Part shown: positions 39,622 through 48,856 of the stretch, in pieces
Position numbering within the stretch: position 1 is the first letter of the stretch
Layout: each line of letters begins with the position of its first letter
Origin: PALSA-607 sp963825425
GTDB lineage: Bacteria > Actinomycetota > Actinomycetes > Acidothermales > Acidothermaceae
NCBI GenBank assembly: GCA_963825425.1
Contig: CAWGTF010000015.1
Span: forward strand, 124,001-188,000
Length of the DNA stretch: 64,000 nt
Direction: 5' to 3'
Position numbers and translations under genes: made by a program
The notes under the pieces: model-generated
Database searches by the model: none
Told to the model about the DNA's origin: nothing
Seen by the model: the letters and a program-made list of their open reading frames with translations, nothing else

Positions 39622-41049
39622 GTGCGAGCCCACAGCATGCGTGCGGTAGGCGTTCTGGCGATCCTTGGGATGGGCCTATTCGGGGCGATCTCGCTGACGC
39701 CGGCCAAGGCGGACGCCGCGCCGCGCGTCCTCGTCGTGTCGCCGCACGGATCGGACAGCAACGCCGGAACGGCAGCAGCACCGTTGCGGACAATCCAGGT
39801 CGCAGTCGGCCGGCTCGCGTCCGGTGGCGAGGTGGAGTTGCGCGGCGGCATCTACCACCAGCGGGTCCGCCTCGCCGGCGTCTACGGCGTCACGATTAGC
39901 CCGTACCCGCACGAGTACCCGATCCTCAGTGGGTTCGGCTTGACGCCGCCGAGTGGCCTCACCGCCCTCATCGAGATCGCCGACAGCAGCGCCGTGACGG
40001 TGCGCGGGCTCGATCTCACCGGATATCGCTCGGCCAAGCTCGGCGTGACGCCCGCCGGTATCTACATACACGGGCACGACACGTCGATCCAGATCGTGGG
40101 GAACCATGTCCACGACCTCGGCAACGACAACGGCACGCTGGGCAGCTTCGACATCAACGCTCACGGCATCGCCGCCTACGGCGATGACCCGCACGCACCC
40201 ATCAGCAAGCTCACCATCCGAGACAATGTCGTCGAGCACCTCCACCTCGGAGCCAGCGAAACCGTCGTCGTCAACGGCAACGTCGATGGTTGGGCCATCG
40301 AAGGCAACCGCATCCAGGACAACAACAACATCGGGATCGACGCGATCGGCTTCGAGCCGACGCTCTCCGGCAAGTACCGCTACACGACGCTCAACCGGGC
40401 CCGCAACGGACTCATCGCCGGCAACACGATCGCCCGCATCCAATCACGCGGGAACCCGGCCTATTGGGAAGGCACGACAAACGGGGTGGCCGATTGGTGC
40501 AACTGCGCCGACGGCATCTACATCGACGGCGGCACGCACATCGTCGTCCGGTCTAATCGGGTCATTGACAGCGACATTGGGATCGAAGTCGCAGCCGAGA
40601 ATCCCCGAGGTAGCGCCGATCACGTGCTCGTCAGCTACAACAACGTCACGGGCAGCCTCTACACCGGAATTACCACCGGCGGTTACTGCAATGGTGCGGA
40701 CGCCTGTGGTGGGGTCAACACCGGCACGTCGCACGACAACACGTTCGAGTACAACTCCCTGCGCGGGAACAACCGACTGGACGACGGCTCGCCTGAACTG
40801 CTCGTCCAGTACTACGCATCGCACGACACGTTCACCCACAATACGATCGTCGCCACGAACAGCGGACACGTCGTCTACGGGACCGTGCCTGGCGGATCGG
40901 AGAATGGCAACCGCAGCGACTACAACCACTTCCAGGTGGTCGGAGCCAGCAGCACCGCCGCGGAATTCGCGTGGTCGGGGAACGTCTACAGCAGCTTCGG
41001 CGCTTACCGCCATGCCACCGGTCAGGATCAGCACTCCACGTTTTCCTGA
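39622..41049 (+). CDS. Secreted right-handed parallel beta-helix protein
   Basis: A 475-residue exported protein. Signal peptide of about 33 residues (MRAVGVLAILGMGLFGAISL, cleavage near ADAAP). The mature start VSPHGSDSNAGTAAAPLRTI is the DUF1565-type entry to pectate-lyase-like helices. Repeated coils rich in G-N-x-I/V (IVGNHVHDL, IEGNRIQDN, IAGNTIARI, VRSNRVIDS, VSYNNVTGS, FEYNSLRGN, FTHNTIVAT) are seen. Several Cys (WCNCADG, GYCNGADACGG) may form disulfides outside. It may bind or cleave a polysaccharide; catalytic residues not identifiable. GTG 39622 follows AGAGG; ATG 39637 is an alternative. Confidence 0.85.
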   Translation: MRAHSMRAVGVLAILGMGLFGAISLTPAKADAAPRVLVVSPHGSDSNAGTAAAPLRTIQVAVGRLASGGEVELRGGIYHQRVRLAGVYGVTISPYPHEYPILSGFGLTPPSGLTALIEIADSSAVTVRGLDLTGYRSAKLGVTPAGIYIHGHDTSIQIVGNHVHDLGNDNGTLGSFDINAHGIAAYGDDPHAPISKLTIRDNVVEHLHLGASETVVVNGNVDGWAIEGNRIQDNNNIGIDAIGFEPTLSGKYRYTTLNRARNGLIAGNTIARIQSRGNPAYWEGTTNGVADWCNCADGIYIDGGTHIVVRSNRVIDSDIGIEVAAENPRGSADHVLVSYNNVTGSLYTGITTGGYCNGADACGGVNTGTSHDNTFEYNSLRGNNRLDDGSPELLVQYYASHDTFTHNTIVATNSGHVVYGTVPGGSENGNRSDYNHFQVVGASSTAAEFAWSGNVYSSFGAYRHATGQDQHSTFS

Positions 41050-41057
41050 CCTCGACG

Positions 41058-42173
41058 TCAGCCCCAGACTTCGTGTGCGGTCTCGACGACGAGCTGAAGC
41101 TTCGCGACCTCTTCGTCGTAGGTGAGGGCGTTGCCCTCGACGGTCGAGGAAAAGCCGCACTGCGGTGACAGGCAGAGCTGCTCGAGCGGCACGTAGTGGC
41201 TCGCTTCTTCGATGCGGCGCTTCAGGTCGTCCTTGCTCTCCAACGCGCCGCGCTTGGTCGTCACCAGCCCGAGCACAACCATCTTGCCGGGCGGCACGAA
41301 CCGCAGCGGTGCGAAGTCGCCCGACCGCGGGTCGTCGTATTCGAGGAAGAAACCGTCGACGCCGAGCTGCCCGAAGAGCGCCTCGGCGACGAAGTCGTAG
41401 CCGCCTGACGCGGTCCACGACGACCGGAAGTTGCCGCGGCACATGTGGGTCGTCACGCGCATGCCAGCAGGCTTGTGTTCGAGCACGGCATTGATGTTGC
41501 GGATGTAGCGCTCGTGCAAATGCTCGGCGTCGGCGCCTTGAGCGGTCATCATTGCCCGCTGCCGAGGATCGTTGAGATACGCGAGACTGGTGTCGTCGAG
41601 CTGCAGGTAGGTGACTCCGAGCTCGCCGAGACGCCGCACCTCCTGCGCATACGCCGCGACCAGGTCGGCCCAGAAGATCTCGATGTCGGGGTAGACGCCG
41701 GGGTCGATGGCGGCCGGACCACCCCGGTAATGCACCATGCTCGGCGACGGGATCGTCAGCTTCGGGGTGGCCGTCGTGACCTGTTGCTTCAGGAACGAGA
41801 ACGCGTTGGCGAAGATGGTCTCGTCAAGCCGAATGCGGTCGTGCACCCGTAGCGCCGCCGCCTCGAAGTCGAGATTGCCTGCCTCGTTCTCGAAGTGGAC
41901 GGTGATCTTCTCGTCGGTGCGCGAGATTCCGCCGAGTGAGTAGATGAAGTCCATGTGCCACGACGTCCGCCGGAATTCGCCGTCCGTTGCCGATTGCAGA
42001 CCGACGTTCTCCTGCATCGCCACGACGTCGCGGATCGCGTCGTCCTCGATCGCGCGTAGCTCGTCGGCCCCGAGCCGACCGGCGGCGTGCTCCTCACGGG
42101 CCTGCAACAGATTCTTCGGACGCAGCAAGCTACCGACGTGGTCGGCGCGAAACGGTGGCTGATCACGCATCAT
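41058..42173 (-). CDS. MetE-core (cobalamin-independent methionine synthase-like) methyltransferase
   Basis: A 371-residue UROD/MetE-like TIM barrel, shorter than full MetE (about 750) because it lacks the N-terminal domain. The start PFRADHVGSLLRPKNLLQAR, SDGEFRR-type ATDGEFRRTSWHMDF, zinc ligands in RVTTHMCRGNF (His, Cys) and SPQCGFSS (Cys), and LGLVTTKRGALESKDDLKRR are typical of the YxjG/YxjH group, which methylates thiols in methionine or other small-thiol metabolism. ATG 42173, intact. Converges with the beta-helix gene 8 bp away. Confidence 0.88.
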   Translation of the reverse strand: MMRDQPPFRADHVGSLLRPKNLLQAREEHAAGRLGADELRAIEDDAIRDVVAMQENVGLQSATDGEFRRTSWHMDFIYSLGGISRTDEKITVHFENEAGNLDFEAAALRVHDRIRLDETIFANAFSFLKQQVTTATPKLTIPSPSMVHYRGGPAAIDPGVYPDIEIFWADLVAAYAQEVRRLGELGVTYLQLDDTSLAYLNDPRQRAMMTAQGADAEHLHERYIRNINAVLEHKPAGMRVTTHMCRGNFRSSWTASGGYDFVAEALFGQLGVDGFFLEYDDPRSGDFAPLRFVPPGKMVVLGLVTTKRGALESKDDLKRRIEEASHYVPLEQLCLSPQCGFSSTVEGNALTYDEEVAKLQLVVETAHEVWG

Positions 42174-42188
42174 GGTCCTCCTTGTCGG

Positions 42189-42695
42189 CTAGGCAGTCTT
42201 TTGATCGGCAATCCCTATGACGAGTAACCACGCTGCCGTAATCGTGTAGCAAGTGTTCGCCACCATCGCTATTGCTGCAACATAGAGCCCGGGTAGGTGG
42301 CCAAAGAAGAACAGCGCGGCACCGATCATCTCAGTCACGTGCACGACGCTTCCGCCAAGGATGCGGGACAGTCTTAGACCCTTGCTCATCTTGATGGCCT
42401 TGGCGTAGCCCCTGAGGAAGATGGCCATCGAAATAGCGGAAACGACGAACAGTTCGACGCCTATTGAACGATGCTTTTGAGCTCCCATAAGCACGAGCGC
42501 GCAGCGCATGAAGACCAGCGCCAGACCCGACAGCGTGTTGATGGCTCGATAGCGATGTGTTGCGTCGACCGCGATCACTTTGAGGTTGAGGGCCATCGCC
42601 ACAAAGACCAAGCCCGTCAGCGTGACTGCACCGGTTCCGACCAGAATAAAGAAGTCAGTCCACTGCTCAGGTCGGTAGATGTCGGCTCCACCCAT
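42189..42695 (-). CDS. Hypothetical membrane protein
   Basis: A 168-residue protein with about four hydrophobic segments (FFILVGTGAVTLTGLVFVAM, SGLALVFMRCALVLMGAQ, LFVVSAISMAIFLRG, IGAALFFFGHLPGLYVAAI). No family is recognised. ATG 42695 lies back to back with the MFS gene (71 bp apart), 15 bp upstream of the MetE-core gene on the same strand. Intact frame and high-GC codon use support a real gene. Confidence 0.65.
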   Translation of the reverse strand: MGGADIYRPEQWTDFFILVGTGAVTLTGLVFVAMALNLKVIAVDATHRYRAINTLSGLALVFMRCALVLMGAQKHRSIGVELFVVSAISMAIFLRGYAKAIKMSKGLRLSRILGGSVVHVTEMIGAALFFFGHLPGLYVAAIAMVANTCYTITAAWLLVIGIADQKTA

Positions 42696-42766
42696 GAGCG
42701 GATCCTAGCTTCGCGATCGCTAAGGTGACGTCGCAGCCGTCGTCCCGTCGCCCATCTGGAGGGCGC

Positions 42767-43981
42767 ATGCACGCCCTTCGAGCGAGTGACCGGACGCCGG
42801 TCGTCGTGGCGTTCGCAGCCTTCGTCCTGGTCGGCGTGAACGCCGGTGTTACCGGCGTCCTGCTGCCCGCGCAGATCAGCGACTACGACGTGAGCAAGGC
42901 AGCGATCGGCACCACGTTCTTCACCGGGTCTGCCGGCTTCGTGCTGGCGAGCCTGCTCGCTGGCGCGATGGTGCACCGCCTCGGCATGCAGACGACGCTC
43001 ATCGTCGGCGCGGTCGTGACTGCGGTGACCGGCTTCTACGTGGCCACGCGCCCGCCGTTCGCCGCGTTCGTCCTGGTCGGTATTGCCGGGGGCTTTGGGA
43101 CCGGGGTCGCGGAGTCGGGATTCCAGGCATTCGTCGTGACACTTCCGCGTCCGACGGCCCTAACCAACCGCCTACACGCATTCTTTGGCGTCGGTGCGCT
43201 ACTGGGGCCGCTCCTTGCCACCTGGATCCTCGGGTTCGCCTCGTGGAGAACGGTGTGGTTCGTCCTCGCGGTAGCCCAAGTACCACTTGTCGTCGCCATC
43301 TGGGCCACCTACCCGCGGCACGAGTCGGCGGCTCCCGAACCGCCGGCTGCTGAGGAGCCGGCAACAGGACGAAGTCGAGGACTCCTGTCCACCGCCATGC
43401 GAGAGCGGAGCGTCTTGCTCGGCGCGGCGCTGCTCGCGGTGTACGTCGGGCTTGAGTTCAGCATGGGCAACTGGGGGTTCAGTTATCTGGTCCAAGCTCG
43501 TGGAGAACACCGCGTGCTCGCTGGATACACCGTCAGCGGGTACTGGTTGGGGCTCACGCTCGGTCGGTTCCTGATCAGCCCGTTCGCCTCCAGGATCGGC
43601 GCAAGTGCGGCCAACATGGCGTTCGGCTGCCTGGCCGGCGTCACCGTCGTCGCTGCGCTGATCTGGGTGCTGCCCGGCGCAGCGAGCATCCCTGGGTTCG
43701 TCCTGATCGGTTTCTTCCTAGGCCCGATCTTTCCGACCGCGATGGCGATGGTCCCCAATGTGACTCCGGCGCGACTCGTGCCGACAGCCATCGGGGTGAT
43801 GAACGCAGGGTCGGTGGTCGGCGGCTCGGCGCTGCCCTGGCTCGCCGGAGTGATCGGACAAGGCGCCGGCGCATGGACGTTGTTGCCGTTCTGCGTCGCG
43901 CTGGCGGTTGGGACGATGGCTATCTGGTGGCTGATGGTCGCGCCGCGCGGCAACCGCGTCGGCTACACCGCGGCGGCCTAG
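42767..43981 (+). CDS. Major facilitator superfamily transporter
   Basis: A 404-residue polytopic permease with about 12 hydrophobic segments. VVVAFAAFVLVGVNAGVTGV begins TM1; YDVSKAAIGTTFFTGSAGFV and GAMVHRLGMQTTLIVGAVV flank the first cytoplasmic loop (GxxxxRxGxxx). Similar to FucP/YfkF-like sugar or drug MFS proteins; substrate not predictable. ATG 42767 is chosen because GGAGG lies 4 bp upstream; a GTG at 42725 would add 14 residues. The stop is in a short duplicated sequence. Confidence 0.85.
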   Translation: MHALRASDRTPVVVAFAAFVLVGVNAGVTGVLLPAQISDYDVSKAAIGTTFFTGSAGFVLASLLAGAMVHRLGMQTTLIVGAVVTAVTGFYVATRPPFAAFVLVGIAGGFGTGVAESGFQAFVVTLPRPTALTNRLHAFFGVGALLGPLLATWILGFASWRTVWFVLAVAQVPLVVAIWATYPRHESAAPEPPAAEEPATGRSRGLLSTAMRERSVLLGAALLAVYVGLEFSMGNWGFSYLVQARGEHRVLAGYTVSGYWLGLTLGRFLISPFASRIGASAANMAFGCLAGVTVVAALIWVLPGAASIPGFVLIGFFLGPIFPTAMAMVPNVTPARLVPTAIGVMNAGSVVGGSALPWLAGVIGQGAGAWTLLPFCVALAVGTMAIWWLMVAPRGNRVGYTAAA

Positions 43982-44011
43982 CCGCGGCTACACACAGCGG
44001 CGGCCTAGCCG
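43961..44011. repeat. Imperfect direct duplication over the MFS stop codon
   Basis: ggctacac followed by a gcggcggcctagccg core occurs twice, at 43961-43984 and 43986-44011. Each copy contains the TAG stop of the transporter reading. Confidence 0.75.
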
Positions 44012-44089
44012 ACCAGGAACCGAGCTGAGATGGGAGCCGTCGAAGCAGCGTGAGGGCCACCGGAAATCCCGCGCGATGACGCGCATCGA

Positions 44090-45217
44090 GTGGCGGCGGC
44101 GATTCTCGTCGGCTGTCTCGTGCTCGCCGGGTGTCACGCCAACGCCAGTAGTGCATTGCGCAGTCAGCCGCCTGCGTTCCCCTCGGCGTCGAGTGCAGCG
44201 CCCGGCGGGGAGTCCTACGCCGAGATCCTCGGGACGCTGCCGCCGACGTCCGGGCCGCCGGTCATCACCGTGCTGCCAGGTGCACGCGATGCCGCGCTCG
44301 CCAAGACCGCCGCGCCCGGCCAGTTCTTCGCCAGCCGCGGCCCGGTCACCGTCGGGGCGCTGCGCCTGACCGTCGGGTACCCGAAGACCGGTAGCCCTAC
44401 GGTCGCCGCGACCGATGCGAAGAGCGGCCAGCAGGTGTGGGAGTTCCACGATTCCAAGGAACCCGACCTGCTGGAGTTCGCGGTGGGTGGCGGAGTCGTC
44501 GTCATCGGAGTCGGTCACGAAGTCGGCGCTGCGATGATTTACCCCGCGACCGAACAGCTCGATGTCCTAGACCTCGCCACCGGTACGCCGCTGTGGCGCT
44601 CAACGGTCACCGGCGACGTCCAATCGCCTGCTCTGGTGGCAATGCCTGGTCTTGTCGTCTTCGAGTCGACGGGTCACGCAGTGGCAGTGCAGGCGCGCAC
44701 TGGCGTCCTGTCGTGGACTGACGCCGCGCCCCCAGGGTGCGCGGTAAACAAGTCGGGGGACGGCGGGTTGAGTAGCCTCGCAGCGGACGCCGATGTGCTG
44801 GCGGCGACGTTCGGCTGCGGGTCCGGCGTCGTGACACAGCGGCTCAACTTGGCGACCGGTGCCGCGACTTGGACGACACCTCCCTACTCAGGCGGACAGT
44901 CCGAACTGCTTGCCGTGCCGGTCAACACCGACGTGGTCGTCATCCCCGAGATGGGCAACGGCAGCTACCTGGAAGGGCCGATCCGGCAATGGATTCCGGC
45001 TGGCGTTCCCGAGAACGACGTTGCGGGCGCCGTGTATACCGTGCTCGACGTGTCGACCGGCGCGGTGCGCTGGACTGAAACGGGTGCACCCATCTACAAC
45101 GCCGGCGCGTACGGCGATGACGCAGGGAGTCTGTGCTTCATTGGTGCGCGCACCTACGAGTGCCGCTCCCCCAAGGACGGCACGATTGTCCGCGTCGGCG
45201 GCCCCGCGTCGCCGTAG
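44090..45217 (+). CDS. Lipoprotein with PQQ-like beta-propeller repeats
   Basis: A 375-residue lipoprotein: AAAILVGCLVLAGCHANASS contains a lipobox (VLAGC). The body has propeller-like strands: VAATDAKSGQQVWEFHD, LDVLDLATGTPLWRSTV, AVQARTGVLSWTDA, RLNLATGAATWTT and LDVSTGAVRWTET, each with the xDxxTGxxxW signature of PQQ/BamB repeats. Start: GTG 44090, but the ATG at 44076 in another frame would add the basic MTRIEWRR, so a base may be missing near 44088. Extracellular; ligand unknown. Confidence 0.8.
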   Translation: MAAAILVGCLVLAGCHANASSALRSQPPAFPSASSAAPGGESYAEILGTLPPTSGPPVITVLPGARDAALAKTAAPGQFFASRGPVTVGALRLTVGYPKTGSPTVAATDAKSGQQVWEFHDSKEPDLLEFAVGGGVVVIGVGHEVGAAMIYPATEQLDVLDLATGTPLWRSTVTGDVQSPALVAMPGLVVFESTGHAVAVQARTGVLSWTDAAPPGCAVNKSGDGGLSSLAADADVLAATFGCGSGVVTQRLNLATGAATWTTPPYSGGQSELLAVPVNTDVVVIPEMGNGSYLEGPIRQWIPAGVPENDVAGAVYTVLDVSTGAVRWTETGAPIYNAGAYGDDAGSLCFIGARTYECRSPKDGTIVRVGGPASP

Positions 45218-45221
45218 CCAC

Positions 45222-46369
45222 CTATAACGCGGCGGCGTACACGGCCGCGACGAGTACCGACCATCCTGCAATTCCGGTCATCGCTGTACGGGCGACGCGA
45301 TCCTTGCGCGCTAGTAGCAGCAGTTGCCCAACGATGATGGCCTCGTTCGCGGCACGAACGAACTCGACGTCCTGGTTCCACGCCACACTCAGACCGAGTA
45401 GTGCGGCGAAGACCCACCCGAGCCGGATCTCAGGTGGCGCAGCGGATCGCAGCAATCCGCTAGCCACCACAATCAGCAGCCCGAGCAGCAGGAAGCGCTC
45501 GACCAGCCAGATCCCGTCGAGGATTCCTTGATGCGACAAACCGATGTCGCGGGCATTGAAGAAGAACGATCGCACCGGCTTCAACAAGCTGAATCCGACC
45601 TGCCCGTTTCCTGACAAGGTCGGGAGCTTCTTGTCACCCCAGACTTCCTTCACGTGGAACTGCCAGCCGACCTCGATCGCCGCCGGTATGCACAGTGCAA
45701 CTATTTGCGCTGCGCTTGTGCGTCGAATCCGGCTGCCACCACCGCGCAGCAGCTGCACGAGACACCACACACCCATGCCCAGCAACACGACGAGCACCGT
45801 TTCTCGGCAGAGGACGGCGGCGGTGAAGGCGATGGAGGCAAGCCATAGCCGTCCGCGCGTCCATAGCAGCAGGCCCGCAACCAGCGCGGCCGTGGCCGAT
45901 GGCTCCGTCAGGTCACGGGCCAGTGCCATCACCAGTGCCGGCGATGCTGCGAGCGCGATACCCCACCACGGCGAGCGGCCGTACTTGCGCGCCCACATCG
46001 CGCCCGCCCACCCGATGGCGACGAGCGCAAGAACATTCACCAGAACAAGGGCGAGGGACGTCGGGGCGCGGAACACCTCACGCACCGCCCAGGCGGTGGC
46101 GGGTAATCCGATTCGCTGCTGGCGGTACGGCGGGTTGTCCAGGGTGATGTGGAACGCCGTCGCCTGGTGGGTCAACGGATTGAGTGCCAGCCGGTAATAG
46201 AACTGCCCGTCGTACCCATTGGTGCCGGTGTGCACTGGCAGGTCGGTGCTGGCGCCGGGGTGCACGAAGACGTTGCTCGCGAGCGCGAATGCGCCGAGGT
46301 GTCCGCCGTGGCTGACGTCGCGTGCCGCGACGAAGAGCGCGCCAGCGCACCGACGACCGCGGCAACCAC
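45222..46369 (-). CDS. Polytopic membrane protein, glycosyltransferase-39/87-like (frame break)
   Basis: About 382 residues or more. The main frame starts in a periplasmic-loop-like VHTGTNGYDGQFYYRLALNP, the DG(Q/R)FY pattern of lipid-linked-sugar transferases and their relatives, then eight or more membrane segments ending WSVLVAAVYAAAL. A break near 46325 joins an N-terminal segment (APAPGVVAAVVGALA; GTG 46369 or further upstream). A mannosyl- or arabinosyl-transferase-like role is possible; no catalytic proof. Converges with the lipoprotein 4 bp away. Confidence 0.65.
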
Positions 46370-46457
46370 GCCGGGTGCCGGAGCCGCGTTGAGTCGACGG
46401 TCGAGGGCTCTGATGGCTCGGACGCTACCGGTCGGCGACCGCAGTTAGACCCAGATG

Positions 46458-46496
46458 CGTCAGGAACGCGTCAGGGTTTCGTGCGCCCGCGTCAGG
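46458..46496 (+). promoter_or_regulatory. Candidate KdpE-binding direct repeats
   Basis: CGTCAGG occurs at 46458-46464, 46469-46475 and 46490-46496, spaced 11 and 21 bp (one and two helical turns), upstream of the kdp locus. Phased direct repeats are how OmpR/KdpE-class regulators bind. The assignment to KdpE is an inference from position. Confidence 0.5.
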
Positions 46497-46585
46497 GTTC
46501 CATCAAGAAACGAGCCACCCGGCAGCGGCGCAGAGCTTCACTGAATCCGTTGCCGTCCTCGGCACCGATTCGAAAGGAGGCCGCT

Positions 46586-47007
46586 GTGCTGCCTTTGACG
46601 CACGGCCGGTCCCGCGCTTTCGCCGTCCGCCGCCGAGCCGTCAGCCCCGCGGATCCGCGCCTGCCCGACGCATTCGTCGGCATCGTTGCGTTCGGCGTGA
46701 CTCTGGGCGTGGCTGTGGCGATCGCCAGCGCAGGCAAGGGCGTCCACTGGGGTACCCAGCTCGCCGTCATGGCAGTAGCCGTCGGCATCGTCTGCTGGTG
46801 GTGCCGCCCGCTGACGAGCCTCGTTCGTCGCGGCGTGCGGATGGCTGATGCTGAACGGCCTCGTCGTCCACGCGGACGGCCAGCTCGGCTGGGCTGGTCG
46901 CCAGGACGTCGATTCGTATCGGCGTTCTCGTCGCCACCGGGTTCGCCATGGCACTGGCCCGAAATCTTGACGTCGAACGACACCAACTTGCCTGCGCCCA
47001 ATTCTGA
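46586..47007 (+). CDS. Small hypothetical membrane protein upstream of kdp (frame breaks)
   Basis: GTG 46586 has an excellent ribosome site (AAAGGAGG). It reads LPLTHGRSRAFAVRRRAVSP, then two hydrophobic segments (FVGIVAFGVTLGVAVAIASA and LAVMAVAVGIVCWWCRP). After about 85 residues the frame is lost near 46850 and again near 46905; the third frame has a further hydrophobic segment (IRIGVLVATGFAMALARNL) and ends at 47007. About 140 residues in all. Unknown family; its place just before the kdp small ORFs suggests, but does not prove, a link to potassium uptake. Confidence 0.5.
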
Positions 47008-47024
47008 ACTTCAGGGAGATCACC

Positions 47025-47108
47025 ATGCGTGACCTGTTCTTCATCCTGCTCACTCTTGCGCTCTTCGCCATCTTTGCGCTGATCGCACGGGGGGCCGAGA
47101 AGCTGTGA
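47025..47108 (+). CDS. 27-residue membrane peptide upstream of kdpF
   Basis: ATG 47025 after AGGGAG encodes MRDLFFILLTLALFAIFALI and ends ARGAEKL: one hydrophobic helix with a charged C-terminus. The stop overlaps the kdpF GTG (GTGA). Short peptides with the same pattern occur before kdpF in other actinobacteria but are usually unannotated. It may be a second accessory peptide of the KdpFABC complex. Confidence 0.7.
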   Translation: MRDLFFILLTLALFAIFALIARGAEKL

Positions 47109-47194
47109 GCGCCGAAAATCTGATCGGGCTGATCCTCGCGATCGGCGTCGCCATCTACCTAGTCATCGCGTTGCTGATGCCGGAGCGGTTCTAA
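47105..47194 (+). CDS. kdpF: Potassium-transporting ATPase subunit KdpF
   Basis: A 29-residue single-helix peptide, MSAENLIGLILAIGVAIYLV then IALLMPERF. The ending PERF is the KdpF hallmark. It stabilises the KdpABC complex in the membrane. GTG 47105 overlaps the preceding small ORF; kdpA starts immediately after the stop. Confidence 0.93.
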   Translation: MSAENLIGLILAIGVAIYLVIALLMPERF

Positions 47195-48856
47195 ATGAAC
47201 GCGACACTCGCAGGTATTCTCTTCCTCGTTTCACTTGTCATCGCGCTGGCCTTGTCGTACCGGCCACTTGGCGACTACATGGCACGGGTCTTCACGAGCA
47301 AGACCCATTGGCGCGCCGAGCGCGTCATCTACCGCGCGATCGGGGTGAACCCGGACGCCGACCAGAAGTGGTCGACGTACCTGCGCAGCGTGCTGGCGTT
47401 CTCGCTCATGTCCGTGCTCGGGCTTTACCTGATGCTGCGCGCGCAGCATCACTTGCCGTTCAGCCTCGGCTACAAGGGCATGGAGCAAGGGCAGTCGTTC
47501 AACACCGCCGCGAGCTTCACGACGAACACCAACTGGCAGTCGTACTCGGGCGAATCGACGCTGGGCTACACCGCGCAGATGGCCGGCCTCGCGGTGCAGA
47601 ACTTCGCATCGGCGGCGGTCGGCATCTGCGTCGCCATTGCCCTGGTGCGTGGCTTCGCGCGCTCGCGTACCGATCAGCTCGGCAACTTCTGGGTCGACCT
47701 GATCCGCACCGTCACCCGCATCCTGCTGCCGATCTCGGTCGTGTTCGCGGTGATCCTCATCGCAGGCGGGGCGATCGACAACTTCCACGCCACGCACGTC
47801 GTCAACACCATCGCCGGCAGTCACCAGTCGATCACCGGCGGTCCGATCGCCTCGCAGGAGGCCATCAAGGAGCTCGGCACGAACGGCGGCGGTCCCTACA
47901 ACGCGAACTCCTCGCACCCGTTCGAGAACCCGACCAACTGGACCAACTGGTTCCAGATCTACTTCCTGCTGGTCATCGGATTCGCGCTGCCGCGCACGTT
48001 CGGCCGCATGGTCGGCGACAAGCGGCAGGGCCTCGCGATCGTCGCCGTCATGGCTGTGCTGTCGATCCTCAGCGTGATCGGCCTCAACATCGCTCAGGGC
48101 GTACACCACGGCAGCGTGCCGACCGCGGTCGGCGCGGCGTCGGAGGGCACCGAGACACGGTTCGGCGTGCTCGACTCTGCGACGTTCGCTTCGGCGACGA
48201 CGTTGACGTCAACCGGTGCGGTCGACTCGATGCACGACTCCTACACCAGCCTCGGCGGCGCGATCACGCTGCTCGACATGCAGTTGGGTGAGGTCGCTCC
48301 CGGCGGTACCGGCAGCGGCCTGTACGGCATCCTCGTGCTCGCCGTGATCACCGTGTTTGTCGGCGGCTTGATGGTCGGGCGAACACCGGAGTACCTCGGC
48401 AAGAAGATCGCAGCGCGCGAGATGAAGTTCTCATCCCTGTACTTCCTGACGACGCCTGCGTTCGTGCTCATCGGCACGGCGGTCGCAATGGCCTTACCCG
48501 GTGAACGCGCGGCGATGGAGAACACCGGCGCGCACGGTCTGTCGGAGGTGCTGTACGCCTTCACCTCGACCGCCAACAACAACGGCTCGGCGTTCGCCGG
48601 CATCGGAGTGAACACGAACTGGTACAACACGGTGCTCGGCATCGTGATGCTCGGCGCCCGCTTCATCCCGATGATCTTCGTGCTCGGGTTGGCGGCGTCA
48701 CTCGCCAGGCAGCAACCGGTTCCGGTGTCCGAAGGCACGTTGCCCACCCACCGACCGCTGTTCATCGGCATGGTCGTCGGCGTCGTGCTGATCGTCGTCG
48801 CTCTCACTTACTTGCCAGCGCTCGCGCTCGGCCCGTTCGCGGAAGGTCTGCACTGA
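47195..48856 (+). CDS. kdpA: Potassium-transporting ATPase subunit KdpA
   Basis: A 553-residue channel-like subunit that selects K+ outside the cell. Intact. It has the four selectivity-loop regions: NTAASFTTNTNWQSYSGE, ELGTNGGGPYNANSSHPFEN, the third-loop region around LLDMQLGEVAPGGTGSGLYG, and FTSTANNNGSAFAGIGVNT. Around ten membrane segments. ATG follows the kdpF stop directly; the stop overlaps the kdpB ATG by one base. Complete motifs predict a high-affinity pump. Confidence 0.96.
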   Translation: MNATLAGILFLVSLVIALALSYRPLGDYMARVFTSKTHWRAERVIYRAIGVNPDADQKWSTYLRSVLAFSLMSVLGLYLMLRAQHHLPFSLGYKGMEQGQSFNTAASFTTNTNWQSYSGESTLGYTAQMAGLAVQNFASAAVGICVAIALVRGFARSRTDQLGNFWVDLIRTVTRILLPISVVFAVILIAGGAIDNFHATHVVNTIAGSHQSITGGPIASQEAIKELGTNGGGPYNANSSHPFENPTNWTNWFQIYFLLVIGFALPRTFGRMVGDKRQGLAIVAVMAVLSILSVIGLNIAQGVHHGSVPTAVGAASEGTETRFGVLDSATFASATTLTSTGAVDSMHDSYTSLGGAITLLDMQLGEVAPGGTGSGLYGILVLAVITVFVGGLMVGRTPEYLGKKIAAREMKFSSLYFLTTPAFVLIGTAVAMALPGERAAMENTGAHGLSEVLYAFTSTANNNGSAFAGIGVNTNWYNTVLGIVMLGARFIPMIFVLGLAASLARQQPVPVSEGTLPTHRPLFIGMVVGVVLIVVALTYLPALALGPFAEGLH

